64,000 nt of DNA, from the NCBI RefSeq assembly GCF_024213555.1, contig NZ_JANAVO010000001.1, positions 1,426,001 to 1,490,000 on the forward strand, read 5' to 3'. The first letter of the stretch is position 1, and each line of letters opens with the position of its first letter. Made by a program: the position numbers and the translations under genes. Below are positions 8,992 through 16,682 of this stretch, in pieces. The notes under the pieces were generated by a model. The model did no database searches. It worked only from the letters and a program-made list of their open reading frames with translations, and had not been told where the DNA came from. The stretch comes from Allokutzneria sp. A3M-2-11 16 (GTDB lineage: Bacteria > Actinomycetota > Actinomycetes > Mycobacteriales > Pseudonocardiaceae).

Positions 8992-9815
8992 ACCAAGCCC
9001 GCCGCAAGCCCCGGTTCGCGGCAGGACGGGCCCGTGCGCTCGGCCTGCCGACCCGGGGCACCACCAACCCCAACCGGCTGCGCCGGGTCGATCGCTGGAT
9101 GGCGTCGAACCCGCAGGTCGGCGAGGTGCTGCGGGGAGCGGCGGACCCCTTGGTGATCGACCTAGGCTACGGCTCGTCGCCGATCACCACGGTGGAGATG
9201 GCGCAGCGCCTCCGCGTGCTCCGCCCCGACCTGCGCGTGCTCGGCCTGGAGATCGACGCGGAGCGCGTCGCCGCGGGCGCGGCCGTCGCCGATCCGCCGC
9301 TGCTGGACTTCCGCCGGGGCGGCTTCGAGCTGGCCGGGCGGCGTCCCGTCCTGGTGCGCGCGTTCAACGTGCTGCGCCAGTACAGCGAGCCCGACGCGGA
9401 GCAGGCGTGGCAGACGATGCTCTCCGGCCTGGCCCCCGGTGGGTTGCTGGTCGAGGGCACCTGCGACGAGATCGGCAGGCGGTGCTGCTGGGTCACGCTG
9501 GACGCCTCCGGCCCGCTGACGATGACCTTCGCCTGCAAGCCCGCCGACGTCGAGGCTCCGTCTGAGCTGGCCGAGCGGCTGCCGAAATCGCTGATCCACC
9601 GCAACGTCCCCGGCGAGCGCGTGCACGAGCTGCTGTCCGATCTGGACGCCTGCTGGGCGACCGCCGCACCGTTCGTCCCGTTCGGTCCGCGCGCCCGTTG
9701 GGCCGAGGCCGTGCGCCTGTTCGCCGAACGCGGTTGGCCCGTGCGCGACCACCACCGCCGCTGGCGCCTCGGTGAGGTCACCGTCGCCTGGTCCGCCGTC
9801 TCCCCCACCCTCTAG
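8988..9815 (+). CDS. class I SAM-dependent methyltransferase
   Basis: A 275-aa methyltransferase-fold protein. The SAM-binding motif I is seen as LVIDLGYGSSPITTVEM and the acidic strand as VLGLEIDAERV. A later FNVLRQYSEPDAEQAW stretch lies in the motif IV region. It has a basic N-terminus (NQARRKPRFAAGRARA). The substrate is unknown. The GTG start at 8988 overlaps the DUF2505 stop by 4 nt. This DUF2505-methyltransferase pair resembles mycobacterial Rv0481c/Rv0480c-side genes only in part, so I do not transfer a name. Confidence 0.82.
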   Translation: MNQARRKPRFAAGRARALGLPTRGTTNPNRLRRVDRWMASNPQVGEVLRGAADPLVIDLGYGSSPITTVEMAQRLRVLRPDLRVLGLEIDAERVAAGAAVADPPLLDFRRGGFELAGRRPVLVRAFNVLRQYSEPDAEQAWQTMLSGLAPGGLLVEGTCDEIGRRCCWVTLDASGPLTMTFACKPADVEAPSELAERLPKSLIHRNVPGERVHELLSDLDACWATAAPFVPFGPRARWAEAVRLFAERGWPVRDHHRRWRLGEVTVAWSAVSPTL

Positions 9816-9866
9816 CCCCACCCCCTCACTCCTCACCCCCCTCAACCTCCGCCGGGGTCGCCAAAT

Positions 9867-9929
9867 CCCGTTTCGTACTCATAGCCGCGTATGGGAGCGC
9901 TCTTTTTCCCGCTATGAGTACGAAACGGG
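9867..9929. repeat. perfect 19-bp inverted repeat with 25-nt loop
   Basis: CCCGTTTCGTACTCATAGC at 9867-9885 is exactly mirrored by the complementary arm at 9911-9929. It lies between two plus-strand genes, downstream of the methyltransferase. It could be a terminator, but there is no T-run after the stem. The lower GC of the arms and the exact symmetry set it apart from ordinary GC-rich hairpins. No second copy was seen in the window. Confidence 0.8.
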
Positions 9930-10036
9930 GTAGGGGGGCACTGCGAAGGTGAGGTTGTGCGTTTCAGAGTGGCGCGAAGTCGAGGTGGAGGCCAGCCCGG
10001 AGGTGGGTGTGGGTGGAATCTGTGTCACAACGCTTC

Positions 10037-10042
10037 TAGGGT
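10037..10042 (+). promoter_or_regulatory. -10 box of the first isomerase paralogue
   Basis: TAGGGT at 10037-10042 ends 7 nt before the ATG at 10050, so the message is probably leaderless. The same TAGGGT-CGA-N4-start arrangement occurs before the PP2C-like gene (31998-32003). Confidence 0.55.
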
Positions 10043-10049
10043 CGAGGGC

Positions 10050-10775
10050 ATGGAGCACGCCGAGTTCGTGAAGCACGTACGGGATCAGGTCGCTGCGATG
10101 CGGGAAGCCGCTGTGGCCGCGGGGCCGGACGCGAAGGTGCCGTCCTGCCCGGGCTGGACCGTCTTCGACCTGGTGCGCCACATCGCGAACGTGCACTCGC
10201 GGACTGCTGAAGTCCTTGTCGCACAAGACATCACGATGCGGCCGGAGTTCCCGCACGCACCAAAGCAGTGGGACGACTTGCTGGAGTGGTGGGACAAGAG
10301 GGTCGCCACACTGGTGGACCGCTTCGTCGAACTCGACCAGGACAAGCCGACCTGGATGTTCACCGCGGCGCCGGGGAGCGTGCGGGTGTGGGCGCGGCGG
10401 CAGGCACACGAGACCGCGATCCACCGCATCGACGCGGAGCTGGCGCAGGGTGTCGAGTCCCGGCTGATCTTCGATCCGCAGTTCGCCGCGGACGGCATCG
10501 ACGAGCGGCTGACCGTGCTGCCGTTGGGCGACTTCAGCGAGGTGACCGCGGAAGGCACGATCCTCTTCCACGCCGCCGACGCCGGCCGCGCGTGGACGAT
10601 GACGCTGCGCCCGGGGCAGACGCCCGAAGTGACCCCGGCGCTGGACGCGGCGATCCACACCGACGCCGTGGTCGCGGGGACGGCGGACGCGGTCTACCGA
10701 GCCGTCTGGAACCGCCCGAGCACCGCTGTGATCACCGGTGCGCACGAGCTGGTCGAGGCGCTCCCCTGTCCGTGA
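10050..10775 (+). CDS. maleylpyruvate isomerase-type, mycothiol-dependent DinB-fold protein (TIGR03083), copy 1
   Basis: A 241-aa protein of the TIGR03083 group: an N-terminal four-helix DinB-like bundle with PSCPGWTVFDLVRHIANVHS and QAHETAIHRIDAEL, whose His residues form the usual metal site, followed by an MDMPI C-terminal domain. Family members use mycothiol as cofactor or substrate; the actual reaction is unknown. The ATG at 10050 is 7 nt after a -10 box. The next gene is a close paralogue in tandem. Confidence 0.85.
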   Translation: MEHAEFVKHVRDQVAAMREAAVAAGPDAKVPSCPGWTVFDLVRHIANVHSRTAEVLVAQDITMRPEFPHAPKQWDDLLEWWDKRVATLVDRFVELDQDKPTWMFTAAPGSVRVWARRQAHETAIHRIDAELAQGVESRLIFDPQFAADGIDERLTVLPLGDFSEVTAEGTILFHAADAGRAWTMTLRPGQTPEVTPALDAAIHTDAVVAGTADAVYRAVWNRPSTAVITGAHELVEALPCP

Positions 10776-10795
10776 AACCCGCATAGTGTGGCGGC

Positions 10796-11515
10796 ATGGA
10801 TCACGCGGGCCTCGTCGACCAGATCACCGAACACTCCGCCGCACTCCTCGACGCGGCCGTACAAGCCGGACCGGGCGCCGCGGTGCCGACGTGTCCAGAG
10901 TGGACAGTCGCTGACCTGGTCGCCCACGTGGCCAGGGCGCACGCCTGGGTCAGCGCGATCGTCGAGACCGGGAGCCAGGCGGAGTTCCCCGAGGTGCCGA
11001 CCGAGTGGCAGCCGCTGCTGGACCACTCGCGGGAGCGGACGGCCCTGCTCGCCCAGCGCCTGCGCGAGGCGGGACCGGACGCGCCGACCTGGACGTTCCT
11101 GCCGGATCTCCCGCAACAGGCGCACTTCTGGAGCCGCCGCATGGCGCACGACACCGCCATCCACCGCCTGGACGCGGAGCTGGCGCGGGGCGTCGAGTCC
11201 CGGCTGATCTTCGACCCGCGGTTCGCGGCCGACGGCATCGACGAGGCGCTCGGCTGGACACCGCTGGTGGCGCTGAGGAACACCGAGGCGTCCGGCAGCA
11301 TCCTGTTCCACGCCGCCGACGCGGGCCGGGCCTGGACGCTCGTGCTGCGCGCGGGCAAACCGGTCGAGGTGTTGCCGTTGCAGGACTCGGCGATCGACGC
11401 GGACGCGACCATGGCGGGCACGGCGGACGCGATCTACCGGGCGATCTGGAACCGGCCCAGCACGGCGATCCGGACCGGGGACCAGTCGCTGTTCGCCGCG
11501 CTCCCCGCGGTCTGA
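10796..11515 (+). CDS. maleylpyruvate isomerase-type, mycothiol-dependent DinB-fold protein (TIGR03083), copy 2
   Basis: A 239-aa paralogue of the preceding gene. It has the same motifs: PTCPEWTVADLVAHVARAHA, MAHDTAIHRLDAELARGVES, then RLIFDP-FAADGIDE and ILFHAADAGRAWT, nearly identical in both copies. Only 20 bp separate the two, yet a TAGTGT -10 box at 10784-10789 ends 6 nt before its ATG, so it probably also has its own leaderless transcript. A recent tandem duplication is the simplest origin. The substrate is unknown. Confidence 0.85.
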   Translation: MDHAGLVDQITEHSAALLDAAVQAGPGAAVPTCPEWTVADLVAHVARAHAWVSAIVETGSQAEFPEVPTEWQPLLDHSRERTALLAQRLREAGPDAPTWTFLPDLPQQAHFWSRRMAHDTAIHRLDAELARGVESRLIFDPRFAADGIDEALGWTPLVALRNTEASGSILFHAADAGRAWTLVLRAGKPVEVLPLQDSAIDADATMAGTADAIYRAIWNRPSTAIRTGDQSLFAALPAV

Positions 11516-11563
11516 ACGGCCTGTGCGTCGCTCGATCGTGACGGCCTGACAGACTGACCAGCC

Positions 11564-12448
11564 ATGTCCAGCCCTGAACGCCGCTACGTCATCACCCTCG
11601 GCTGTCCCGACCGCACCGGGATCGTCGCCAAGATCTCGACGTTCCTCGCGGAGTTCGGCGGCTGGATCGTGGAGGCGGCCTACCACACCGACCGCGACAC
11701 CAACTGGTTCTTCACCCGCCAGGAGGTCCGCGCCGACTCGCTGCCCTTCGACCTCGCCGAGCTGCGCACGCGGTTCGCCAGGATCGCGGCGGAGCTGGGC
11801 AGCCGGACCGACTGGCGGGTCAGCGACACCGGGGTGCCGCGGCGGGTGGTGCTCCTGGTCTCCAAGGCCGGGCACTGCCTGTACGACCTGCTCGGCCGGG
11901 TCGCCTCCGGGGAGCTGGACGTGGACGTGCGCGCGGTGATCGGCAACCACGCGGACCTGGCCGGGATCACCAGGGCGCACGGCATCCCGTTCCACCACAT
12001 ACCCTTCCCCGGTCCCGGCGAGGACCGCGACGGCAAGGACGCCGCGTTCAACCAGATCCGCCAGATCGTGGACTCGCATCACCCGGACGCGGTGGTGCTG
12101 GCCCGGTTCATGCAGGTCCTGCCGCCGGAGCTGTGCGCGGCGTGGGCGGGCAAGGCGCTCAACATCCACCACAGCTTCCTGCCGTCGTTCATCGGCGCCC
12201 GGCCGTATCACCAGGCCTATGCCCGAGGCGTGAAGCTCGTCGGCGCGACCTGCCACTACGTCACCGCCGAACTGGACGCGGGGCCGATCATCGAGCAGGA
12301 CATCGTCCGGGTCGACCACACCGACAGCAGCGCGGACATGATCCGCAAGGGCCGCGACATCGAGAAGGTCGTGCTCGCGCGCGGCCTCCGCTGGCACGTG
12401 GAGGACCGCGTCCTGGTCCACGGCAACCGCACCGTCGTCTTCCACTAG
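11564..12448 (+). CDS. purU: formyltetrahydrofolate deformylase PurU
   Basis: Hydrolyses 10-formyl-THF to THF and formate, balancing one-carbon pools for purine synthesis. The 294-aa protein has an N-terminal ACT domain (YVITLGCPDRTGIVAKIS) and a formyltransferase-type domain with ALNIHHSFLPSFIGARPYHQ, followed by GATCHYVTAELDAGPIIEQD, which carries the conserved His and Asp. The length is normal for the family. No operon partner is seen, and the nested inverted repeat lies just downstream. Confidence 0.96.
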   Translation: MSSPERRYVITLGCPDRTGIVAKISTFLAEFGGWIVEAAYHTDRDTNWFFTRQEVRADSLPFDLAELRTRFARIAAELGSRTDWRVSDTGVPRRVVLLVSKAGHCLYDLLGRVASGELDVDVRAVIGNHADLAGITRAHGIPFHHIPFPGPGEDRDGKDAAFNQIRQIVDSHHPDAVVLARFMQVLPPELCAAWAGKALNIHHSFLPSFIGARPYHQAYARGVKLVGATCHYVTAELDAGPIIEQDIVRVDHTDSSADMIRKGRDIEKVVLARGLRWHVEDRVLVHGNRTVVFH

Positions 12449-12492
12449 AAGCCCCCACCTGGAGCCTGCCCCCAGCGGTCCTCCCAGCCGTA

Positions 12493-12619
12493 GTTCCACA
12501 GTCTTCAAGTCCTACAAACCCCACCCCCAGCGGTCTTTAACCGCCCCCAACCTCCCGAGGGTTGGGTGCGGTTAAAGACCTCCGGGACGGGGGTGCGGTG
12601 TACTTGAAGACTGCGGAAC
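12493..12619. repeat. nested inverted repeat, family member A
   Basis: Three nested complementary arms between two convergent genes. Outer GTTCCACAGTCTTCAAGT (12493-12510) pairs with 12602-12619 with one mismatch. Middle GGTCTTTAACCGC (12532-12544) pairs exactly with 12568-12580. Inner CCCAACC (12546-12552) pairs with 12560-12566. Related elements occur at 24295-24551 and 57938-57990, sharing ACTTGAAGAC and the AAACCGCCCCCAACC type core. It may also serve as a bidirectional terminator. Confidence 0.8.
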
Positions 12620-12622
12620 CGG

Positions 12623-13195
12623 CTAGAGCTTGGTGAAGGCGAGCAAGGGGAAGACGGGCTCGTACTCCTGGCCGTGGCCGACGAAGGAGCCCTCGCCGCA
12701 CACCGCGAGGCCGTACCGCGCGCCAAGAGCCTGCACGCGGGCACGCTCGTCACGCGCTCCGGGCATGGCGGGATTCCCTTCTGCCAAGCGGTGTGCGGCG
12801 CGTTTGTCCACAGTGCACACAAACACTCCGCCGGGCCGGAGCACGCGGGCGACCTCGCGCACCACGGCCTCCGAGTCGGGCATCAGGTGCAGCAGCCAAA
12901 TCGCCGTCACGGCGGCAACACTGCCCGATCTGGCGGGCAGGCGGCGCGCATCGGCCTGGGCCACGCGCCCCGGCAACCGCCGCACCGCATTGCCCAGCAT
13001 CGCAATAGAGAGATCAACACCAACCACTGGGCGATCCACCGCCGCCGCCACGATTCCCGTGCCCACAGCGACATCGAGCACCGGACCGGGCGGCAGCAGT
13101 CGTTCGATCGCGGCAGCCGCGGCACGGGCGCGCGGCTCGCCGCCGCGGGTCGAGTCGTAGCGCGCGGCCTCGACCTCGTAGTCCGGCATGGTCAC
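12623..13195 (-). CDS. class I SAM-dependent methyltransferase
   Basis: A 190-aa methyltransferase of the UbiE/Methyltransf_11 type with motif I VLDVAVGTGIVAAAV, motif II VVGVDLS, and the post-motif segment VREVARVLRPGGVFVCTVD. The substrate is unknown. The GTG at 13195 overlaps the YbaK stop (GTGA); an ATG two codons later is an alternative. It is the last gene of a tightly overlapping minus operon (15334 down to 12623). Confidence 0.85.
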   Translation of the reverse strand: MTMPDYEVEAARYDSTRGGEPRARAAAAAIERLLPPGPVLDVAVGTGIVAAAVDRPVVGVDLSIAMLGNAVRRLPGRVAQADARRLPARSGSVAAVTAIWLLHLMPDSEAVVREVARVLRPGGVFVCTVDKRAAHRLAEGNPAMPGARDERARVQALGARYGLAVCGEGSFVGHGQEYEPVFPLLAFTKL

Positions 13196-13740
13196 CGGCC
13201 GAGCCCCTCGACGACCTCAGCGGCGGTCAACCGCGCCAGGACATCGCCCGGGACCAGCAGCTTGCTGGAGCGCACACCGCTGCCGATCACCAGCTCCGGC
13301 GCCGCGGCGACGGCGGAGTCCAGCAGGATCGGCCAGCCCTCCGGCAGACCGAGCGGAGTGATCCCGCCGTAGGCCATGCCGGTCAGCCTGACCGCTTCGT
13401 CCATGGGCGCGAAAGACGCCTTGCGGGCCTCCAACCGCTTGCGCGCCAAGCCGTTCACGTCAGCGCGGGTGGTCGCCAGCACCAGACACGCCGCGAAGCG
13501 CACCGTGTCGCCGCGCTTGCCGCTGATCACCACGCAGTTCGCCGAAGCCTCCAGCGGTGAGCCGTACTTCGCGCAGAACGCCGCCGTGTCAGCCAGTTCC
13601 GGGTCGATCTCGGCGACCCCGACGCGGTCGCGGTCGGCGTCGGACAGCGCGCTGAGGGCCTTCGCGACCGGCTCGGCGAGCAGTTCCGGGTGCTCGGCGG
13701 CGGGCAGAACGGTGAGCGATCCGGCGATGTTCCAGGTCAT
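13192..13740 (-). CDS. YbaK/ProX-type aminoacyl-tRNA deacylase family protein
   Basis: A 182-aa YbaK-domain protein, a fold that hydrolyses mischarged tRNA such as Cys-tRNA(Pro) or Ala-tRNA(Pro). The family Lys lies in CVVISGKRGDTVRFAACLVL, and LTGMAYGGITPLGLPEGWP is the conserved GG-ITP loop. Which tRNA it edits cannot be told. Its ATG overlaps the PfpI stop by 4 nt and its stop overlaps the methyltransferase start. Confidence 0.88.
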   Translation of the reverse strand: MTWNIAGSLTVLPAAEHPELLAEPVAKALSALSDADRDRVGVAEIDPELADTAAFCAKYGSPLEASANCVVISGKRGDTVRFAACLVLATTRADVNGLARKRLEARKASFAPMDEAVRLTGMAYGGITPLGLPEGWPILLDSAVAAAPELVIGSGVRSSKLLVPGDVLARLTAAEVVEGLGR

Positions 13741-14291
13741 GCGCCCAGGCTAAACACCTTCAGGATGGCGGCGTTGAACGCGTCCAGGTCCTTGGGCGTA
13801 CGGCTGGTGATCAGGTCCCAACCGTCGCCCGGGCACACGAAGACCTCCTCGTCCGTCCAGTGCGCGCCCGCGTTGCGGATGTCCGTCGCCAGGCTCGGGT
13901 ACGAGGTCAACGTCTTGCCCCGCACCACGTCCGCCTCGACCAGCAGCCACGGCGCGTGGCAGATCGCCGCGATCGGCTTGCCCGCGGCGGCGAACTCCTT
14001 CACGAAGCGCACGGCGTGCGGGTTCGTCCGGAGCTTGTCGGCGTTCGCCACACCACCGGGCAGCACGAGCCCCGCGTAGTCGGCGGGTGCGGCGTCCTCG
14101 ATCGCGATGTCGACGGGGAACGAGTCGGCGGGGTCCAGGTGGTTGAAGCCGCGCACCGTGCCCAGCTGCGGGCCGAGCAGTCGCGGTTCGGCGGGAGCGT
14201 CGAGCACGGCCTGCCACGGCGAGGTGAGCTCGATCTGCTCGATGCCCTCGTCGGCCACCATGAACGCGATTCTCTTCAGGTATTCGGCCAT
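13737..14291 (-). CDS. DJ-1/PfpI family protein
   Basis: A 184-aa PfpI/YhbO-like protein. The nucleophile Cys sits in the elbow AAICHAPWLLVEADV and is followed by the RGKTLTSYPSLATDIRNAGA segment of the family. An acidic residue early in the chain (MVADEGIEQIELT) fits the Glu that activates the Cys. Proposed roles are glyoxalase/deglycase or stress hydrolase activity. It lies 9 nt after the hydrolase gene in the same operon. Confidence 0.9.
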   Translation of the reverse strand: MAEYLKRIAFMVADEGIEQIELTSPWQAVLDAPAEPRLLGPQLGTVRGFNHLDPADSFPVDIAIEDAAPADYAGLVLPGGVANADKLRTNPHAVRFVKEFAAAGKPIAAICHAPWLLVEADVVRGKTLTSYPSLATDIRNAGAHWTDEEVFVCPGDGWDLITSRTPKDLDAFNAAILKVFSLGA

Positions 14292-14300
14292 GAACTACGG

Positions 14301-15044
14301 CTACCCACGGGACGGCCGGGCAAGCCACTCCGTCAGCAGCTCCCGCACCCGCGGCCGGTGGGTGAGCAGTGGCGCGCGCGTCGGCAGCACTTCGAGCCGC
14401 CCGTGCGGAAACGCCGCTGCCACGGCCTCGGCGACCTCCTGCGGGTGCTGGTCGTCGCCAGTCGCCGCGATCACGAGCACGTCCGCATGCACGCCCGCCA
14501 CCTGCGCGGGATCGCTCAGCGGAGCCTGGCCGGGCAGAGCGGCGAGCGCGTCGCCGAGCCGCATCAGCGCGCTGACCCTGGTCTCCACGTAGTACCCCGG
14601 CGCGATGCCGTCCGGAAGCTGCTCCAGCATGAGTTCGCGCATCTCCGCCCGGTCGCCACGGGCCACGGCGGCGGACATGCGGAGCAACGGGAGGTTCGGG
14701 TCTCCACGCGACTCGGTCAGCGTGGCGGGGAGCAGCAGTGCGAGCCGCTCGAAACGCTCCGGCTTGCGGGCGACGAGGTTGATCAACGCAGCCGCGCCGA
14801 CCGAGGTGCCGATCGCGGCCGTGGCACCGACCTCGTCGGCGACCGACGCGACGTCGTCAGCGACTCGGTCGTAGCACCAGTAGCCGGGCGGGGCATCGGC
14901 CGCGTCTCCGTGACCGGGCAGGGTCAGCACAACGCGAGTGCCCGGCAGCCCAGAGGCGGGCAGCCTCGCTTCGCCGGGCGTCGTTCCCAGACCGGGAACC
15001 ACGACGGTGACCGGGTCACCGGAGCCGTGGGCGTGCCAGGTCAC
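14301..15044 (-). CDS. alpha/beta hydrolase
   Basis: A 247-aa alpha/beta hydrolase with VVVPGLGTTPGEARL, LPGHGDAAD, and the nucleophile region AIGTSVGAAALINLVA. The usual G-x-S-x-G elbow is GTSVG. The acid/His region is VIAATGDDQHPQEVAE with a late THRP. The substrate is unknown. The start is the GTG at 15044, which overlaps the DUF2516 stop (GTGA); reading further upstream would only give DUF2516 antiframe sequence. Confidence 0.84.
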   Translation of the reverse strand: MTWHAHGSGDPVTVVVPGLGTTPGEARLPASGLPGTRVVLTLPGHGDAADAPPGYWCYDRVADDVASVADEVGATAAIGTSVGAAALINLVARKPERFERLALLLPATLTESRGDPNLPLLRMSAAVARGDRAEMRELMLEQLPDGIAPGYYVETRVSALMRLGDALAALPGQAPLSDPAQVAGVHADVLVIAATGDDQHPQEVAEAVAAAFPHGRLEVLPTRAPLLTHRPRVRELLTEWLARPSRG

Positions 15045-15334
15045 CAACGCGGGCCGCGCTGGACCTCGACCAGCCGGGGGCGCACGTCGACGATGTAGAC
15101 CAGCACGGCGACCAGGCCGGCCATCCAGAAGAAGGTTCCCGGCCCGCCGAACTGGAACAGGATCAGCGCCGCGGTGGAACCGCCGGAGATGCCCAGCCAC
15201 GCGGGCTTGGTCAGCTTGTCCGCGACGGTGAAGGCATCGGCACGCTGCATCAGGGCGTGGCCGAACGCGTACACGCCGAACGGGATCGCCGCCCAGTAGA
15301 TGAGAAGCAGGATGACTGCGTCTGGCCTGAACAC
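15041..15334 (-). CDS. DUF2516 small membrane protein
   Basis: A 97-aa integral membrane protein with about three hydrophobic segments: ILLLIYWAAIPFGVYAFGHA, WLGISGGSTAALILFQ and FFWMAGLVAVLVYIVDVRPR. It fits the DUF2516 family, found after hbhA in mycobacteria (Rv0476). The function is unknown. The GTG at 15334 is preceded, 6 nt upstream, by a TACGCT -10 box, so the operon from here to 12623 has its own leaderless promoter after the hbhA terminator. Confidence 0.85.
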   Translation of the reverse strand: MFRPDAVILLLIYWAAIPFGVYAFGHALMQRADAFTVADKLTKPAWLGISGGSTAALILFQFGGPGTFFWMAGLVAVLVYIVDVRPRLVEVQRGPRW

Positions 15335-15378
15335 AACTCCAGCGTACGGGCTGCCCCGGCGATCCGGGATGCCGTGCA

Positions 15379-15417
15379 TCAGGGCCCCTGATCCACGGGA
15401 GTGATCAGGGGCCCTGA
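15379..15417 (-). terminator. hbhA terminator hairpin
   Basis: TCAGGGCCCCTGATC (15379-15393) and its exact complement (15403-15417) form a 15-bp stem with a 9-nt loop, 17 nt after the hbhA stop. It separates hbhA from the DUF2516 operon promoter. Confidence 0.75.
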
Positions 15418-15434
15418 CGGGGATTCGCTGGAGG

Positions 15435-16112
15435 TCAGTTCTTGGTGGTCTTCTTCGCGGCGGCGGGCTTGGCCGCGCTGGGCTTGGCGGCCTCGGTGCG
15501 GTTGGCGGCCTTGCGGGCGGTGCTGCGGGTGGTCGCGGCGGCCTCGGCACCGGCGTCGATCACGGCCTCGGCCACGTCCTCGGCGGCCCGCTCGGTCGCC
15601 TGCGCGGCCTTCTCGCCCGCGGAGCGGGTGCGGCGGGTGACCTTGCCGAGCACGTCGTCGGCCAGCTCGCGGACGTCGGTGACGACCTCCTCGACGCGGC
15701 CCTGTGCGACCTTGGTGCCCTCCTCGACCTGCGACAGCGCCTTCTGCAGCTGCGGGGTGTTGCGCAGGGTCTCCAGCGCCTCCTCGCCGCGCTCGGCGAG
15801 GTAGCCGTAGAGCTGCAGCGCGGCCTGGGTGTAGGCGTCGACGAGCTTGCGCAGCTCGGCGGGCTCCAGCTTGGAGCGCAGGCCGGTCAGGTCCTTGGGC
15901 AGGTCGTCCGCGGCGGTCTTGGCGGCCTCGGCACCGTCCTTGGCGGCCTCGCGGGCCTTGCCGAGCGCGTCGACGACGGCCTTCGCGGCCAGGTCACCGG
16001 CGCCGAGGGCGGCCAGCAGCGGGGTGCGGGCCTGCTCCAGCACGGTGGTGACGACGGCACCCGCCTGCTCGCGGGCGTTGCGGACATCCTGGGCGGTCGG
16101 CAGCGTAGCCAT
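15435..16112 (-). CDS. hbhA: heparin-binding hemagglutinin-like protein (HbhA)
   Basis: A 225-aa surface-associated protein. The N-terminal half is helical coiled coil (LVDAYTQAALQLYGYLAERG is the conserved core near residues 90-110). The C-terminal tail from about residue 195 is Lys/Ala/Pro-rich (AAKPSAAKPAAAKKTTKN), as in mycobacterial HbhA, where it binds sulfated sugars and is methylated. The tail here is shorter and less Lys-rich than I recall for mycobacteria. It lies 14 nt after the HTH regulator gene, the same order as Rv0474-Rv0475. In a non-pathogen it may act in aggregation or lipid-body handling. Confidence 0.85.
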   Translation of the reverse strand: MATLPTAQDVRNAREQAGAVVTTVLEQARTPLLAALGAGDLAAKAVVDALGKAREAAKDGAEAAKTAADDLPKDLTGLRSKLEPAELRKLVDAYTQAALQLYGYLAERGEEALETLRNTPQLQKALSQVEEGTKVAQGRVEEVVTDVRELADDVLGKVTRRTRSAGEKAAQATERAAEDVAEAVIDAGAEAAATTRSTARKAANRTEAAKPSAAKPAAAKKTTKN

Positions 16113-16126
16113 GGTTGTTCTCTCCT

Positions 16127-16567
16127 CTAGTTCTGGCGAGTGTCGGTCGACGGGGACGCTTCGCCTTCTTCGTCCACAGTGGACAGTTCGGCGCGGTTCT
16201 CCCGCCGGAAGGATTGGTAGACGTCGAGCAGCACCTGCTTCTGCCGCTCGGTGAGTTCGGTGTCGGCGAGCACGGCGTCGACGACGACACCGCTTTCCCG
16301 CTCCTCGAGGATTCCGGCCTGCACGTAGAGCGCCTCGGCCGAGATCCGCAGCCCCTTGGCGATCTGCTGCAGGATCTCCGCGCTCGGCTTGCGCAGTCCC
16401 CGCTCGATCTGGCTCAGGTAGGGGTTGGACACCCCGGCCTGCTTGGCCAGCTGCCGCAGGGAGATCTGCGCGCTGGAGCGCTGCGTCCGGATGTACTCAC
16501 CGATGTCGCGGACCGTGCCGACAACGGCTTCGTTGACGTCGCTGACGGCTTTTTCGACCCGGCCCAT
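16127..16567 (-). CDS. XRE-family HTH regulator upstream of hbhA
   Basis: A 146-aa regulator with one XRE helix-turn-helix, ISLRQLAKQAGVSNPYLSQI then RGLRKPSAEILQQIAKGL, and a C-terminal tail (ELTERQKQVLLDVYQSFRRE). It matches mycobacterial Rv0474 in place and type. The ATG at 16567 follows GAGGAGG. The promoter contains three TGCNNGCA palindromes over the -35 box, so autoregulation together with hbhA is likely. Confidence 0.9.
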   Translation of the reverse strand: MGRVEKAVSDVNEAVVGTVRDIGEYIRTQRSSAQISLRQLAKQAGVSNPYLSQIERGLRKPSAEILQQIAKGLRISAEALYVQAGILEERESGVVVDAVLADTELTERQKQVLLDVYQSFRRENRAELSTVDEEGEASPSTDTRQN

Positions 16568-16593
16568 CCGGCCACCTCCTCTCGCTGTTACCC

Positions 16594-16637
16594 GACAGTA
16601 CGCACGGGTGCTAGCAGTTGCAAGCAGGGTGCTTGCA
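16594..16637 (-). promoter_or_regulatory. HTH-hbhA promoter with triple TGCNNGCA operator
   Basis: A minus-strand -10 box TACTGT (16594-16599) and -35 box TTGCAA (16618-16623) are 18 bp apart. Three palindromic sites, TGCTAGCA (16609-16616), TGCAAGCA (16619-16626) and TGCTTGCA (16630-16637), lie 10-11 bp apart, one helical turn each. They overlap the spacer and -35 box. They are the likely binding sites of the adjacent HTH regulator. Confidence 0.65.
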
Positions 16638-16670
16638 GAAGGGAGGTGGCCTTGCCCACATCGGCCCGTA

Positions 16671-16676
16671 TACCGT
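16671..16676 (+). promoter_or_regulatory. -10 box of the crcB pair
   Basis: TACCGT at 16671-16676 ends 6 nt before the GTG at 16683, consistent with a leaderless crcB transcript divergent from the HTH gene. Confidence 0.5.
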
Positions 16677-16682
16677 CTTGAC

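Noticed and set aside
12804-12812. TTGTCCACA, an actinobacterial DnaA box
   Set aside because: It is a single site inside the methyltransferase gene; no cluster, so no replication origin.
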